Assembly (NCBI GenBank): GCA_032622095.1
Contig: CP136063.1
Coordinates: forward strand, 31,624,987-31,688,986
Direction of reading: 5' to 3'
Source: Siphonodentalium dalli
Lineage: Eukaryota > Mollusca > Scaphopoda > Gadilida > Siphonodentaliidae
Length of the DNA stretch: 64,000 nucleotides
The notes beneath the pieces were generated by a model that saw only the letters and a list, made by a program, of their open reading frames with translations, ran no database searches and was not told the DNA's origin. Numbering within the stretch: position 1 is the stretch's first letter; every line of letters begins with the position of its first letter. Positions 12,753 through 23,674 of the stretch are shown in pieces. The translations under genes were made by a program, and so were the position numbers.

Positions 12753-13172
12753 TGGCGAAAAATAAAAATTTTCCCCAAAAAACAAAATGATTATATTGCC
12801 ATTTCAGTGCTTGTTGTGAATGTAAATTCTTACAACTAATGATTATATCACCTTACAAAAATATATATGATAACTTTTTTCAGTTGCTGTGTGAACTTTT
12901 AGACATACAGAAGTTGTTCAAACTTGAGCTTTATGTCCTGCAACTAAATATAATATAATCACATCCGTATGGTCCGATTTCACTTATTGAATGGTGGAGG
13001 CCGTCTTGAATATTTATATGCAATCACTAGCTTTAGCTTAAAGCTACAATTCGGTACTAATTTGACCCTCCGGTGACATTGTGACAACGGCAAGATCGGG
13101 TACGGGTGTATTTCCATTGTTATATTACAGAACAAGCGTCTTATTATCAAAACTGCCAAAAAGGACAATTCG
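12753..13172. repeat. Right long inverted repeat of the 5.25-kb element
   Basis: Pairs with 7921-8332. The homology fades outward after about 13172 and inward before about 12753. Confidence 0.7.
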
Positions 13173-13210
13173 AAATAAAGTCAATATTATATAGGTAATG
13201 AATGGCATTG

Positions 13211-13742
13211 AGTTAAAGATGGATTATCTCTTTAAATAACAAATTTTAAATAGTTGCGTGGGTATAAAATAATAGAAATGAACTGAAGACCTATGTCCGG
13301 AAAAGCTTCTATCAATTAATATTAATTTTATTTCGAATATAAAATCGGGCCCATTTATGTTACTATTTTTAGAACCGACCATTCGGATGAGACCTTATTG
13401 CGATATAGAGCACTAGGCTGTTCCCACGGCTACGCAACGAATGTCAAATGTCACAGATTGGTTGTTTGTATTGTTTTGTTCCAACGATATAAGCGATAAC
13501 GAGTATAATTAACATCTATTTGTGACAAAATTGCACAATATAATTTCTGGTCTCTGTTAACAGTAACCACCATTGTTCGTTAGCTGAACAAACACACCTT
13601 TTTAGACCAGAAAATATTCGAAATAAAATTAATATTAATCGATAGAAGCATTTCCGGACAGGAGTCTTCGATTCAAATCTAATATTTTATAACCCGGTAA
13701 CTATATACTACATGTTTACAAAGAGATAATCCACCTTTAACT
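13211..13742. mobile_element. Foldback (long-TIR) MITE
   Basis: Left arm starts AGTTAAAGATGGATTATCTC at 13211; the right arm ends with the complement at 13742. The arms match over about 120-140 bp, including 'gtccggaaaagcttctatc' on the left and its partner on the right, and a shared 'attaatattaattttatttcgaata' stretch. No open frame. A one-ended relic of the same family lies at 22861-22961. No clear target duplication. Confidence 0.65.
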
Positions 13743-14143
13743 ATGTTGTTGTTGTTGTTTTGGATATCCCTCCTTTATTTGTGAGGAGCACCCCATGTGT
13801 GGGTTAAAATAAATATAAAACCTAGCCTTTGTTGTGAGACAGTAAAATATGAGGCTAAAATGTAATGGTTAAATTAAATGGTTAAGATTGCATTACATAT
13901 GTACATTTCTTTGTTTGTTTTTGTTTTTTGTTTTTTTTGAAGATTTTGTGTGCTGTGTTTATGTACATGTGATTTTGAGCTTCAATTAGCTCTCAGTAGC
14001 TCGTACAGTTATATTGGTTAAAATATTTGATAGATAGATAAAATCATCAATTGTTAAAATATTTGGTTTATTTGTTTTTGACATGTTTTTGTTTTGTTTT
14101 GTTATGTCTTACAGTGAGCTTATCTTTCCATCATCACTTAATG

Positions 14144-17100
14144 TCATGTTGTTGTCAATTGCTGTTTCAATATATTGGTTCTTATTGTATGTATTGAATA
14201 TATATAGTTTCTTGCTGCATCCTCAATACAATGTAAGGTTGTAGGGTCATCTATTTCGATGATTTTTGTGCAGTCAATCACTAGCTGGGTGAGTATTTCA
14301 TGTTGTTTAAGTGGTTGGTTTCCACTGTTACATAATTTATTTTTGAGGAGATGTTCTATTTTGCTCATATGTTTGCTTCCTTGCATGGAGTATGATGGGC
14401 ATTTGGCAATGAAGTGCAATCTGTCCTCAGTTTCAATTTTGCAAACTGGGCATATATTGTTTGTTAAGTTCTGTCTGTATTTAATCCTATTTGATTGTAA
14501 TAGGTAGGTATCAGTCATGAGCCACACTTTAATAACTGCCTTTCTTGATGCCACCGGCGAGTGTTTTGATGCTTCCCATACTAGATGTGGTGTATTGGTG
14601 GAATCATTTTGTAGCTTTATCATACTTAGTGTGGTTCTGTTTTTATACTCACACTCGTTTTGCATGTGCCAGTATTGATGGACTTGTTTTTTACACATTG
14701 CTTTATATTCCTCTACTTTTGATTTATTAATGGTAGTATGCATTATTAACAGTGGGTCGGGTAGATCATATTTATGAATCAATTTTCTTATGACTACGAA
14801 CCAGCTGTTGCTGTTATTATCTTTAATCAGTAATTGTCTTAATGCTAATTCATACTCCGCAGTGTTATGGTCTTTTGCGATGTTGATAAAGAATGTTAGC
14901 ATTTTTAGGTCAATAACTCCCGGTGTTGGTAGCGCGCCTATGAGCGAATAAGTGGCGGCATTGGCTGCTCTGTCTGGCAGACTTTGTAGTCGCCTTAATG
15001 TCTGTCTGAGATATTTATCAAATTCTTCAATATCTTTTTTTCTCAGATTTAGTAGTTCAATTCCATGTAGCATCCGTGGGGTTACAAAGGTTTTCCACAT
15101 TTGGTATGATATAATCGGGGATAACCCATGTGTCCCATGTAACCCCGTTCACATTAATGCATACAGTGTCTTGCGGCCTGTTGTAATACATGAGGTGTTA
15201 TATACTATACTGGTTAGGACTTGCAGGTCAGCTGGTGTTTAAGCTAGTAGAGCAACATCGTCTGCGCATGTTGGTGCAGTTACATTTACTCTTCCTATTT
15301 TAAGAGCAGCAGGGCTGCTACATAGTAAGTTTAGCATGTCATTATTAAAGCGTTTGTATAGCATTGCTGAAAGTTTTTAACCTTGACGAATACCTTGTCT
15401 CAGGTCTATATTATCAGAGAAGGTGTTACCCCATTTTATTTTAGTGTAGGCATGTTTATGTAGGGAGTGTACAATTAGCCATAAGTCTCCGGTTACTCCA
15501 TCGTTATATAACTTCCGTATGAGGCTACCATGCCAGACAACATCGAATGCTTTTTCTGCATCTAGCGTTTCTAGATATAAGCTATTTTTATTGTCTTTAG
15601 ATTCATTAAATGTTTCGGTTATTATTAGCCCAGCTGTAAGGGGGGACGTTCCTTGTATAAACCCTCGTTGTAATTTATGTTGTGATGGTAAGAGGATTTT
15701 ATCTAGCTTGTCCTGTATCGATGTTTCAAGTATTTTACAGATTATAGAGCTAACTGTGATACCCCTGTAGTTCCCATGTTTTGAAGGATCTTTACCTTTC
15801 TTAGGAACAGGTGTTAAAATTCCTGCTTTTATTTCAGATGGTACCTCTTGTTGTTGGTATATCGCATTTATGATGTTAGTAATATGCGGGGCTACTTCAT
15901 GCATGCAGAATCGAAGGTGTTCAGCTGTAAGGCCGGAATAGTCTGCTGCTTTATTTAGCTTTAGCTTTTTGATTATTTTGCACATTTCGTCTATTGTAAT
16001 GGGATCTATAGGCTGTGCTGATGTTTTGCATATGTTTTGTATTAGATCAACATCATTGTCTACTTGTAGACGGTATTCTTCATTAAATCGCTCAGCTTGT
16101 TTTGGTTCAGCTAGTGAGTCGAAATGTTTGTGCCATCCTTCAAGCATTGAAGGGCCTGTATATTGGATATTGTCAATTTCAATGTAGTCAGTACGTGCAG
16201 TTGTTATACGCTTTTGCTTATTTATCAGTTTATAGAAGAGTGATTGGTCTTTTGCTGCGTTAGCTTCTGATATTTGATCGTATAATTGTTTTCTTTCCAT
16301 TGTAGCTTGCTGCCTTTGTATTCTCCGTAGCTGCCGTTTTGCTGTAGTTTTTTTTAACTTAAGATGGTTGTCTAGTTCCGGTGGTCTACCGGCTAGCTTC
16401 CATTGATAATAAGATTGTTATGCTTCTTGTATTGCATTTGATACTCTATCAGTCCAGATTTTAATACCCTTTTTACTCTGCTGTTTCTTACTTGATGGAG
16501 TGGCATGTTCTACAGCCTTAGTAAGTGTATGTTTGAGAGTATTTATTGCTTCATTTATGTCTGGTATTTCAGCTGTTTGGTTAGAGAGACTGTCACCTAC
16601 TAATTGCTGGTATTTATCCAGATCACATTTAGCCCAATTTATTTTTTTCAAATTGATGGCGTTCTGATCGGATTTTGTAGGTTCATTGGTATGTGACAGT
16701 TTGATCTGTGTGGTGATTATTTCATGATCAGATGTATTTAATGGGTCGTTAACCATCTGGTAATTATATAGTACTTTTACTTTGTTTGATGTTTCAAAAA
16801 AGTAATCTATGGTAGAACTTCCTTTACCGCAGTGATGGTTGCATGTCGCTAAGTTATTATGGCCTTCGGGTGTAAGTAGTTTGTGTTCCTTACAAAAGGC
16901 TATTAATTGCTTATCTTGCGTATTTGGTGGAGTTCTGCAAATTGAGGCATTCATATCTCCAGTTATTATGAATTTGAATCCCGAATATTTGCTTATTATT
17001 GCATGTAGTTCTCCAATGACGTTTGAATATTCAGTTTTTTTTTGTCTTGCTCGCTTGTGATGCTAGGCATGAAAGCATTGATGAGACATATGTTTACAGG

Positions 17101-17551
17101 GTGACTCTATGACTGTGCAAATTACACGATTCCCTCCATCATCAGTTGGTTTAATTATTTTATCAAGCGATTTCTTCCATAGTATTGCAATACCTCCGTG
17201 TCCTTTAACACGTGCATTTGGTGGTATAGGTATACACTGATCGACGGATTTGCTAGTTACGCTAAAGTTTTCCGCCATATTTTCTATATACTTTAGTTCA
17301 AAGTGGAATAGCCAGTGCTCTTGTAGGCAGATTATGTCATATTCGTTCATTAGTTTTTGCATGAGAACTTTGTTTGTCTTTATATTTTGTATGTTAAGAG
17401 AGGCCATTTTTATAGAGTTACCGCTATTGATGTTTACATCTGGTTTCTCTGGTTTGTATAGTGATAGCTGCTCAACTGGTGGTATATGGGAGGTGGTGTT
17501 CCCAGTACTGGCTGTAGTTGAATTCGGCTGCTTAGCCTTGGTAGCATGCAA
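14144..17551 (-). pseudogene. LINE ORF2: APE endonuclease and reverse transcriptase, with stops and shifts
   Basis: Endonuclease motifs are visible in order: SLNIQNI, DIICLQEHW, GGIAILWK, then IITGDMNA and SDHEII, which carry the Asn, Glu, Asp and His expected of APE nucleases. Reverse transcriptase motifs are PVPKKGK, NYRGITV, QRGFIQGTSP, LDAEKAFD, LRQGIRQG and the catalytic CADDVALL (15242-15268). A C-terminal CPVC ... H ... C finger-like motif follows (about 14440). Damage: stop near 16416 between endonuclease and RT, stops at 15374-15376, just after CADD (about 15241) and near 15147. Two opposite frameshifts bracket about 17040-17105, so a short stretch is read in another frame and then returns. 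One frame otherwise runs throughout. Confidence 0.85.
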
Positions 17552-20289
17552 TTGTTCTGGGTGTTGTCGCTTGCATTTGATGGTATTTGTTTTGGTTTGG
17601 TATATTTGATGGTTTCACTCCTGGTTGAGCATTGTGAGTTGGATGAAATAACTCTGGTTTGGTGAGATGGTTCGTGCTCAGGTTGATGCTGTGTGTTGAG
17701 TATTGCATCTCTGGATTGGTTATATAGGGCTGTCTTATTGGTACCTGCACATGGGCGAGGTTCCTTTGTTGATTGATTTGTGGGTTTTGATACATTATTA
17801 CTGGATGGTAAACAGACTTTTGTCTGCTTATTTCCTGCCCGTTGATATTGGCATTTGTTGTAATGTTTGATTGTATCGGATTCCATTGCTGGCTGGAGAC
17901 GTGGTAGTTGCTTGCTTGCCATTGGTATTGTATTGCTGTTAGGTGCAATTTGGGTTGAAGCTCTGCCATGCTCTAAAAAAGATTGTTGAGTATATGGTTA
18001 GTTATGAATATTTGTCATTTCATTATTTGCTTCGATGTTTTCTCGCATGTCAGCTGGATTAGATGGAGTTGGGTCAGTTTGTGTGTTAGCTGAATTTGTG
18101 TTGCGATTATGCATTGCTTGTCGCATTTCAGTGTTGGCATAAGGATCGTCATATTTGTGCCAACATTGGTTGTTTGTTCACCGTCATGCCTTTTTCTAGG
18201 TTTGTTAGCCGAGTTTTGAGGTGTTCAAATTCTAGATCTCTTAACCTCTGCATAATATGTTGGTTCTGATTACAGTGGCATGAGTTAATTTGTGTTGCAG
18301 GGTTTTGTGGTGAAGGGGATGAATCATTTACAGATTTTAGTATTTGTATGGTCTTATCTTTCTCGTTAATAATGTCTTCTAGCCGCACCATGTTGGCATG
18401 TAGGGCTGCAATTTTCATTTCGTAACTTTCTACGTTATGAGCATTTTGATTGTTGTTGTTATGTAAGCGGTCCATAGAATGGTTCAGAGGGTCAGCTGAT
18501 TTGGTTGTTTTTCGTTGCACAGATTTTTGTTGTCGTGCTTGCTCATTGGGTTTATTGTTTTTTTGGTTTGTGTCAGTATCGTTGCTAGATTTTTTGGGTT
18601 GATCTCTAGCTATGATGTCAGATACTGCAATTTCTCCAGTGGAGTCTTGTTGTTGGGCCGGTTTTGTTTCTTCTGCCTGATATAGATCTTGGATGTAGCA
18701 CATTGAACAGATGTAGTCATTGCACATGTCGATATCATTTGTGCTGGCTTTATCTATATTCCCTTCACAATCAGGGTGAAACCAGTATTCACATTTCTCA
18801 CAGCATATAGCTGTATCTTTAACTGCGTAGTTACATATTGGGCATGTTGGGTATTGCTCTTCCTCGTTGGATGCCTCTATCTATATAGCATCTTGATGTG
18901 GCGAGGGTGTGATAATTCCAGATTGTTTTGTATCATTCTGTTTGATATTATAACTGTTTGTTGTGCTGTTTTGGCTCTGTTCTATCGTTATCACTTCGTT
19001 TAAGCCTGATGCATGTGGTGGATTATTCTTTTCGTCTAAATTACTTCCCTTTGTTATCTCTGCTGATTTCGTATCACTACTTGGTATAATACTTGGAGTA
19101 GACATTCCAGGGGTTAAAGGCTTTGTTATTGTTGTATCGCCAGATTCCTCTGTTTTGGTGTTGTCTTTTGGGTATTTATTGGTGTTATTCGCCCATTGGT
19201 TCCTTGATATACCAAGCTCAATATCTGCATCAGTGGATATCTTCTCAAGGGTTTCCGCCAGTACTTTACTGGGATGTGCTTCCATTATAAGCTGTTCAAC
19301 TGATGGGTGGGATATTTTTTATGAAGTATTCTCTATTGATACCATTGATCATAATTCTGAATGTTGTGTGGTAGCAATTGACCGTACAGGATGAGCATTT
19401 GTTAGATTGTTTGTTTATTTTTGCTCATGGAGGCTTTGATTCTGATGGTGATGTCTGCCTGCGTTCCTCGTTTGTCAGCTGATTGTTTCATTGCTACGTC
19501 ATATCTCTCACATGTTTTGTTTTCTTCATTGATGTATTCCGTCAGATATTTTATGTACAGCTTGTACATTTTCGGTTGAAGTGATATAATGTGATTCCAA
19601 TGTTTGTCAGCTCTCACTATAGCTTCTCTTTTTTCAGCTTGCTCGACTTTCTTTTTGATTTTGTCTTGATTGAGAAAGTAGCTCTTAACTGTAGTTTCTG
19701 TCAGACTTGGTGTAAATGCCTTGGGTGGTTGTCTTATGCGAGAGCTCCGAGTCTTAATTCCGGCTGTTAACCCTACTAGTGTATCTGTTGGAGATGACTT
19801 TGCGGTATTGCTAGTATTCATAGCGCTATATACTGGAGTTCTTAATTTCTTCCCTTTTGCTGGTAAGGATGAGGTTGTTACTTTGTTTTGACTGCCAAAT
19901 TTCCGGTTGTTATTTGAAATTTGCACAGGATCCTTCTTGGGAATTTTATCTTTCTCGCTTTCCCCGGATGATATGTTTGTTGGGGTTAGACTCATTGACT
20001 GTGACATGGAACTCAAGCGCATATTGTTTGGAGTTAAGTATAAACTTCCGTCTTGATTCTGACATGTCCACTCGTCTGCTTCGGTTCTCGTCTCAGCATC
20101 TTCCCGTAGGATGGTCTCCGGGGTATTCCAGCTGTGTTGATATGCAGCAATTTGGTATTGTTCAGGCTTAGGGGAGCATGCGGCTAGGCAATCCCGGCCA
20201 ACATGACTCCCCAAGCTTTGCTGTCCTTCATTTCCTCCTATGTCTCTTTTATGCCAATATAGTGGTCCTCGAGGAGGAATAGTCCACAA
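17532..20289 (-). pseudogene. LINE ORF1 region with PHD finger
   Basis: Several minus-strand frames cover this: 20289-19402 (Ser/Thr/Lys-rich, ending ...SMSKNKQTI), 19285-18149 in one frame interrupted by a single TAG at 18878-18880, and 17969-17532. The TAG is followed by CPICNYAVKDTAICCEKC, WFHPDC and CNDYICSMC, a Cys4-His-Cys3 arrangement of PHD type. A helix-rich stretch with MVRLEDIINEKDKTIQILK is a likely coiled coil. Such proteins bind RNA in related elements; here that is by analogy only. Frame changes near 19.3 kb and 18.1 kb and the stop show decay. Confidence 0.6.
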
Positions 20290-20338
20290 GCCGCAGGCGA
20301 GTGAACTATTCCTCCTCGAGGACCATTATTTTGGCATA
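20250..20338. repeat. Near-perfect inverted repeat (~38-bp arms) at the LINE 5' end
   Basis: Left arm 20250-20287 and right arm 20301-20338 are complementary with three or four mismatches; the core GGTCCTCGAGGAGGAATAGT is exact. The loop reads cacaagccgcaggcgagtg or close to it. It coincides with the start of LINE-like coding sequence, so it may be the LINE promoter/leader end, or a small foldback element the LINE sits in. Confidence 0.7.
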
Positions 20339-20775
20339 GTCACGACAAGGCATTCATTATTTATTATATTATATCGAACATTGGTGCAAATTCTCACACA
20401 AGTTCTGTGGCTGATTTTGTCACATTTTTATTTACCTTGAATTTTGGAAATCGGTCTCAGATTTTAAAATTTACGGCAATCTTTTGACGTTTGTTGGGGA
20501 ACATAACTATGTTATTAGTTACATCTAACATCATCTCTTCATGATTCATGCATTTATTTTTATAAATACGTCACTAACAAAGACATTTTAGCGAAATTTT
20601 AGAAGATAACTCGCTTTACATCGATTAAAGTGGAAAAGAAAATTATAAATAACGTCCACTGTCATTACAAAATTAGGATTGGCCGATTGCCAACTAAATG
20701 GACAAACTATTAAATACGTTTGCTAGCTATGATCGGACATTTGTAAGATCATTACAATTCACCAATAAATCTAAT

Positions 20776-20779
<4 letters not shown>

Positions 20780-20806
<27 letters not shown>

Positions 20807-20807
20807 G

Positions 20808-20851
<44 letters not shown>
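20780..20851. repeat. (TA)n microsatellite
   Basis: About 70 bp of alternating T and A with one GC interruption (tatatagcta). It creates a spurious isoleucine/tyrosine-rich open frame. Confidence 0.95.
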
Positions 20852-20853
<2 letters not shown>

Positions 20854-21079
20854 TATAAAGTGTTGAGAACTATATGCACAGATATATATATAGTAGAAAT
20901 GAATAGTCCATGGTTTGAACAGATTGTTTAGTCTATAGGCCTTTCATGCTTCTTGCATTTTTCAATAGACATTGATTAACAACGAGTTATTATGACGTCA
21001 CTTCTCGCACATCACATTGATAAGATCGATCCCAAATGTGGTCCCTCTTATGTGAAGTCAGTTCATTCGACCTAATGAA

Positions 21080-22471
21080 TTATTTCTCGCACATATCACA
21101 TTGATACGGGCGATCCCCCGTGTGGATCCTCTTATGTTTCGTCAGATGGCTCGACTCAGTAAATGATTTCTCGCACATATCACATTGATACGGGCGATCT
21201 CCAGTGTGGATCCTCTTATGTTTCGTCAGGTCACCCGACTGAGTAAATGATTTCTCGCACATATCACATTGGTACGGGCGATCTCCTGTGTGGACCCCTT
21301 TATGTATGGTAAGGCTAACCGAATGAGCAAATGATTTATCGCACACCTCACACTGATACGGGCGGTCTCCGGTGTGGATTCTCTTATGTCGTCTCAAGTT
21401 ACTGGACACAGTAAATGATTTCTCGCACAGATCACATTGATACGGGCGATCCCCTGTGTGGGTCACCTTATGTCGATTCATGCTAACCAGGTGGCTAAAT
21501 AATTTCAAGCACACATCACATTGATACGGGCGGTCTCCAGTGTGGATCCTCTTATGTTTCGTCAGATGGCTCGACTCAGTAAATGATTTCTCGCACATAT
21601 CACATTGATACGGGTGATCTCCGGTATGGATCCTCTTATGTTTCGCCAGGCCACCCAACTGAGTAAATGATTTCTCGCACACATCGCATTTATACGGGCG
21701 ATCGCCCGCGTGGTTTCTCTTATGGGTGGTCAGATTACTCAACTGAGTAAATGATTTCTCGCACACATCGCATTGGTACGGACGATCACCTGTGTGGACC
21801 CTCTTATGTTTCGTCAGGAGACTCGACTGAGTAAACGATTTCCCGCACACATCACATTGATATGGGCGATCCCCGGTGTGAATCATCTTATGTTTCGCCA
21901 GGCCGCTGGGCTGAGTAAATGATTTCCCGCACACATCACATTGATACGGGCGATATCCCACGTGGATTTTCTTATGCATGTTCATATTACCCAACTGACT
22001 AAATGATTTCTCGCACACATCGCATTGATACGGACGATCTCCTGTGTGGACCATTTTATGTTTCATCAGGTTACACGACTGACTAAATGATTTTTCGCAC
22101 ACATCACATTGATAAGGTAGATCCCCGGTGTGGATCCTCTTATGTTTCGTCAGGTTACTCGACTGAGTAAATGATTTCTCGCACACATCACATTGATACG
22201 GGCGATATCCCGCGTGGATTTTCTTATGCATGTTCATATTACCCAACTGACTAAATGATTTCTCGCACACATCGCATTGGTACGGACGATCTCCTGTGTG
22301 GACCATCTTATGTTTCGTCAAGTTACTCGACTTCGTAAATGATTTTTCGCTCACCCCACAGTGATATGAACCCTTATGCGTTGTCTTACTGTGCAAACTG
22401 TTTGACAACTCTGAGTCCACGGTCATATGTGACGTATTTATCGGCGTGTCTTTATCATCTTCAGTCTCCAT
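21080..22471 (-). CDS. C2H2 zinc-finger protein, 14 intact fingers (gene 2, C-terminus truncated)
   Basis: 463 codons. The leader (TEDDKDTPINTSHMTVDSE) matches gene 1. The first finger is degenerate (second Cys replaced, CGVSEK). Fourteen intact C2H2 fingers with HTGDRPYQCD(V/M)CEKSF linkers follow. The last finger stops at CEK: the codon after it is TAA where every other finger has a serine codon. Finger-like sequence (NELTSHKRDH, then YQCDV) continues for about 80 bp past the stop, so the protein has lost at least one finger to a nonsense change. In gene 1 translation can begin at MMYGEVEPS; here the same upstream position holds MYG followed by a stop, so the ATG at 22471 is the usable start. 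Nuclear DNA-binding role inferred from family. Inverted paralogue of 6218-7054. Confidence 0.85.
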   Translation of the reverse strand: METEDDKDTPINTSHMTVDSELSNSLHSKTTHKGSYHCGVSEKSFTKSSNLTKHKMVHTGDRPYQCDVCEKSFSQLGNMNMHKKIHAGYRPYQCDVCEKSFTQSSNLTKHKRIHTGDLPYQCDVCEKSFSQSCNLMKHKMVHTGDRPYQCDVCEKSFSQLGNMNMHKKIHVGYRPYQCDVCGKSFTQPSGLAKHKMIHTGDRPYQCDVCGKSFTQSSLLTKHKRVHTGDRPYQCDVCEKSFTQLSNLTTHKRNHAGDRPYKCDVCEKSFTQLGGLAKHKRIHTGDHPYQCDMCEKSFTESSHLTKHKRIHTGDRPYQCDVCLKLFSHLVSMNRHKVTHTGDRPYQCDLCEKSFTVSSNLRRHKRIHTGDRPYQCEVCDKSFAHSVSLTIHKGVHTGDRPYQCDMCEKSFTQSGDLTKHKRIHTGDRPYQCDMCEKSFTESSHLTKHKRIHTGDRPYQCDMCEK

Positions 22472-22860
22472 TGTTGATGGCTCAACCTATCCATACATGA
22501 TTTAACTGTATCTGTATATGTAATGTTTATGAGCATTAGGCTTACACGAGATTACCTGGCTAACAGAAAATCTCACGAAAGTGTTAAAATTCTCGAACAA
22601 ATGAAGTTAAGTTAAGAAACCATCAGATAAAAATAAAAATATTTCTACCAAGAAAAAGCTGTTTGAATAAGTGGTCTTAATTAGCGGCGTGCGGAACAGA
22701 ACTCTGTCGCTATACATAGTTTTAAAAAGTTAAAACTTCCAGTAGACGATTATAGACTACTACATAATTTTACTGGCCATACCATGTTCATGATAAGAGC
22801 ATTAACATATTAACATGTTATGTCATACACGTAAATTCAAACCATACTGTGTCTGTCATA
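22472..22860 (-). other. 5' flank of zinc-finger gene 2 (inverted duplicate of the gene 1 flank)
   Basis: About 22550-22690 is the inverted counterpart of about 5950-6140. No open frame is supported. Promoter elements could be here but I see no clear TATA box. Confidence 0.5.
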
Positions 22861-22961
22861 TTATCTCTTTGTAAACAAGTAGTATATACATGTAGTTACC
22901 GGGGTATAAAATATTAGATTTGAATCGAAGACTCCTGTCCGGTAATGCTTATATCGACCAA
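22861..22961. repeat. One-ended relic of the 13.2-13.7 kb foldback MITE
   Basis: Matches the right arm of 13211-13742 in inverted orientation ('gaatcgaagactcctgtccgg', 'tatctctttgtaaacaagtagtatata'). The second arm is missing. Confidence 0.65.
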
Positions 22962-23674
22962 CCATCTCCCCGATGTCACGCGATAATAACAATAATAATA
23001 CTATTCACGAAAGACTACAAAATGTTATCAACAACCACATGAACTCTGTCATCGATAAGTTTGAGTGTGTTCTAAGTGCATCGTGTGACAATATTCATAC
23101 GAGTGTTGGAGCAACTCCACCAGTTTCCGAGTGCAATAAGCAACATATTTCTGACTTCTGTGGTGCCAATCTGTATCATCAACCGAAACAACAATGTGTA
23201 TATAAAAAAGAATCTGGAGTTTCCTTACCCAATATTTCGCCTTGATATTCCACCACCAACTCAAAACTCACCCTTGAGTCGTCCCAATCTAGTGAACGAA
23301 GGATTGGAGTTGAGTGGATAACGTGTCACGACCTCAACTGTGAATGACTCTATGTCAACCGTATCTTCAACTACCGGTAAAAGGCTGATACTGTCTATTC
23401 TGAAGCAAATTCGTCACCAGTGCCTTCACAGTCTTTTTTGTCACAGGTCAGGACGCTAAAATCAATTCCGTAACAAATGTGCATGTTCTTACATACAATT
23501 GTAAGAACATAAAGACCTGTGCTCATACATTCAAGAACCTTATTAATGACATTGACTTTTTATGTTACAAGCACACTGGTTATTTAACTGTGAACTTTTT
23601 CTACTAAACGAAATTAATTGTGAGCTGCTAGGATGTGGAAAAGCTGTACACTGTTAAAAATTTTCCGTTTTCAA
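22962..23674. other. Non-coding stretch, nothing recognised
   Basis: Only short open frames without known motifs. Confidence 0.4.

Larger units (their letters stand above)
7921..13172 (+). mobile_element. 5.25-kb element with ~415-bp inverted repeats and one decayed gene
   Basis: Two inverted arms, 7921-8332 and 12753-13172, align over roughly 410-420 bp with moderate divergence (for example 'acccgtacccgatctt', 'gcatataaatattcaagacggcctcca' and 'gtttgaacaacttctgtatg' occur in both). They bracket a single decayed gene on the plus strand (9204-12694) that ends about 58 bp before the right arm. This is the architecture of a DNA transposon with long terminal inverted repeats. I could not find a convincing target-site duplication at the outer edges, so the exact borders are uncertain by tens of bases. 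Confidence 0.65.
13743..20338 (-). mobile_element. Decayed non-LTR retrotransposon (CR1/L2-like LINE)
   Basis: On the minus strand, 5' to 3': a hairpin-bearing 5' end (20250-20338), a Ser/Thr/Lys-rich first region, a PHD-type Cys/His finger (about 18880-18690), a Gln/Asn-rich linker, an APE-type endonuclease (17551-16600), reverse transcriptase (16300-15240), a C-terminal domain (15100-14144) and an AT-rich 3' UTR ending in a short (AAC)n tail at about 13743-13766. A PHD finger in the first ORF plus APE endonuclease fits the CR1/L2 group; clade is inferred. The 3' tail abuts the foldback MITE at 13742. Confidence 0.8.

Noticed and set aside
18776-19394. Hydrophobic plus-strand frames of 75-143 codons that look like membrane proteins
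   Set aside because: They are the antisense of the Gln/Asn/Ser-rich LINE ORF1.
20698-20931. Tyrosine/isoleucine-rich protein
   Set aside because: It is a translation of the (TA)n microsatellite.
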